DNA from: Bacillota bacterium
Lineage (GTDB): Bacteria > Bacillota > Clostridia > Lachnospirales > Lachnospiraceae
Direction of reading: 5' to 3'
Length of the DNA stretch: 21,670 nucleotides
Assembly: GCA_023439505.1 (NCBI GenBank)
Contig: JAEXNR010000018.1
Span: 1 to 21,670 of the forward strand
Positions 21,589-21,670 of the stretch are shown piece by piece. The position numbers were made by a program, and so were the translations under genes. Position 1 is the first letter of the stretch. Each line of letters starts with the position of its first letter. The notes beneath the pieces were generated by a model. It made no database searches. It had not been told where the DNA came from and saw only the letters and a list, made by a program, of their open reading frames with translations.

Positions 21589-21670
21589 TGTCATATTGTC
21601 AAAAAGTCATAGTGTTCTTTTGCCTTTTTTAGTGTGTGCTAAAAAAAATTTTATTTCACCAAGCGACATA

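Overview
The window is a low-GC, AT-rich bacterial chromosome segment from an anaerobic, endospore-forming member of the Clostridia. A Lachnospiraceae-type organism is my best guess, which is an inference. The evidence is a GerA-type germinant-receptor operon, a small clostridial spore-surface protein (DUF3787 type), a single-chain pyruvate:ferredoxin oxidoreductase, a single-cluster ferredoxin, and strong purine-rich ribosome binding sites. I see no rRNA, tRNA, CRISPR array, phage genes or transposase gene.

Layout: (1) 1-909, the 3' part of a nitronate monooxygenase-like flavoenzyme. (2) 910-2457, a long mostly non-coding stretch rich in inverted repeats. It holds one small Cna-B/transthyretin-like protein gene (1505-1843) whose ribosome binding site lies in a hairpin, a 57-nt long-stem hairpin (1910-1966), and a purine-dominated region ending in a 114-nt polypurine tract. 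(3) 2458-4307, an APC-family amino-acid permease and a PII signal protein with its own promoter and terminator. (4) 4532-5464, a DegV fatty-acid-binding protein and terminator. (5) 5746-9641, a small spore-surface-type protein directly upstream of PFOR, with a terminator. (6) 9729-10416, a possible 39-aa ORF, a DUF6514-like small protein, and a multi-hairpin non-coding stretch ending in a terminator. (7) 10463-14463, the germination operon gerXA - gerXC - small membrane protein - gerXB, preceded by a sigma-G-like promoter. (8) 14491-16385, minus strand, a DUF421 membrane protein followed by a membrane-anchored M23 peptidase. (9) 16556-16654, an MITE-like element with inverted repeats and a 7-bp duplication. 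(10) 16772-18235, a small GNAT acetyltransferase, a ferredoxin and a divergent flavin reductase. (11) 18287-20249, minus strand, a DUF4474 membrane protein tightly coupled to a metallophosphoesterase. (12) 20446-21270, an Mrp/NBP35 Fe-S carrier ATPase, followed by terminators on both strands.

Functional themes: anaerobic redox metabolism (PFOR, ferredoxin, flavin reductase, Mrp Fe-S carrier) and spore biology (Ger operon, DUF3787 protein, and possibly the DUF421/M23 pair) alternate along the segment. The PII protein beside an amino-acid permease suggests nitrogen control. No single locus is a proven new system. The best leads are the polypurine leader of the permease, the 1910-1966 hairpin, the hairpin-rich stretch before the ger operon, the MITE-like element, and two uncharacterised gene pairs (DUF4474-metallophosphoesterase and DUF421-M23).
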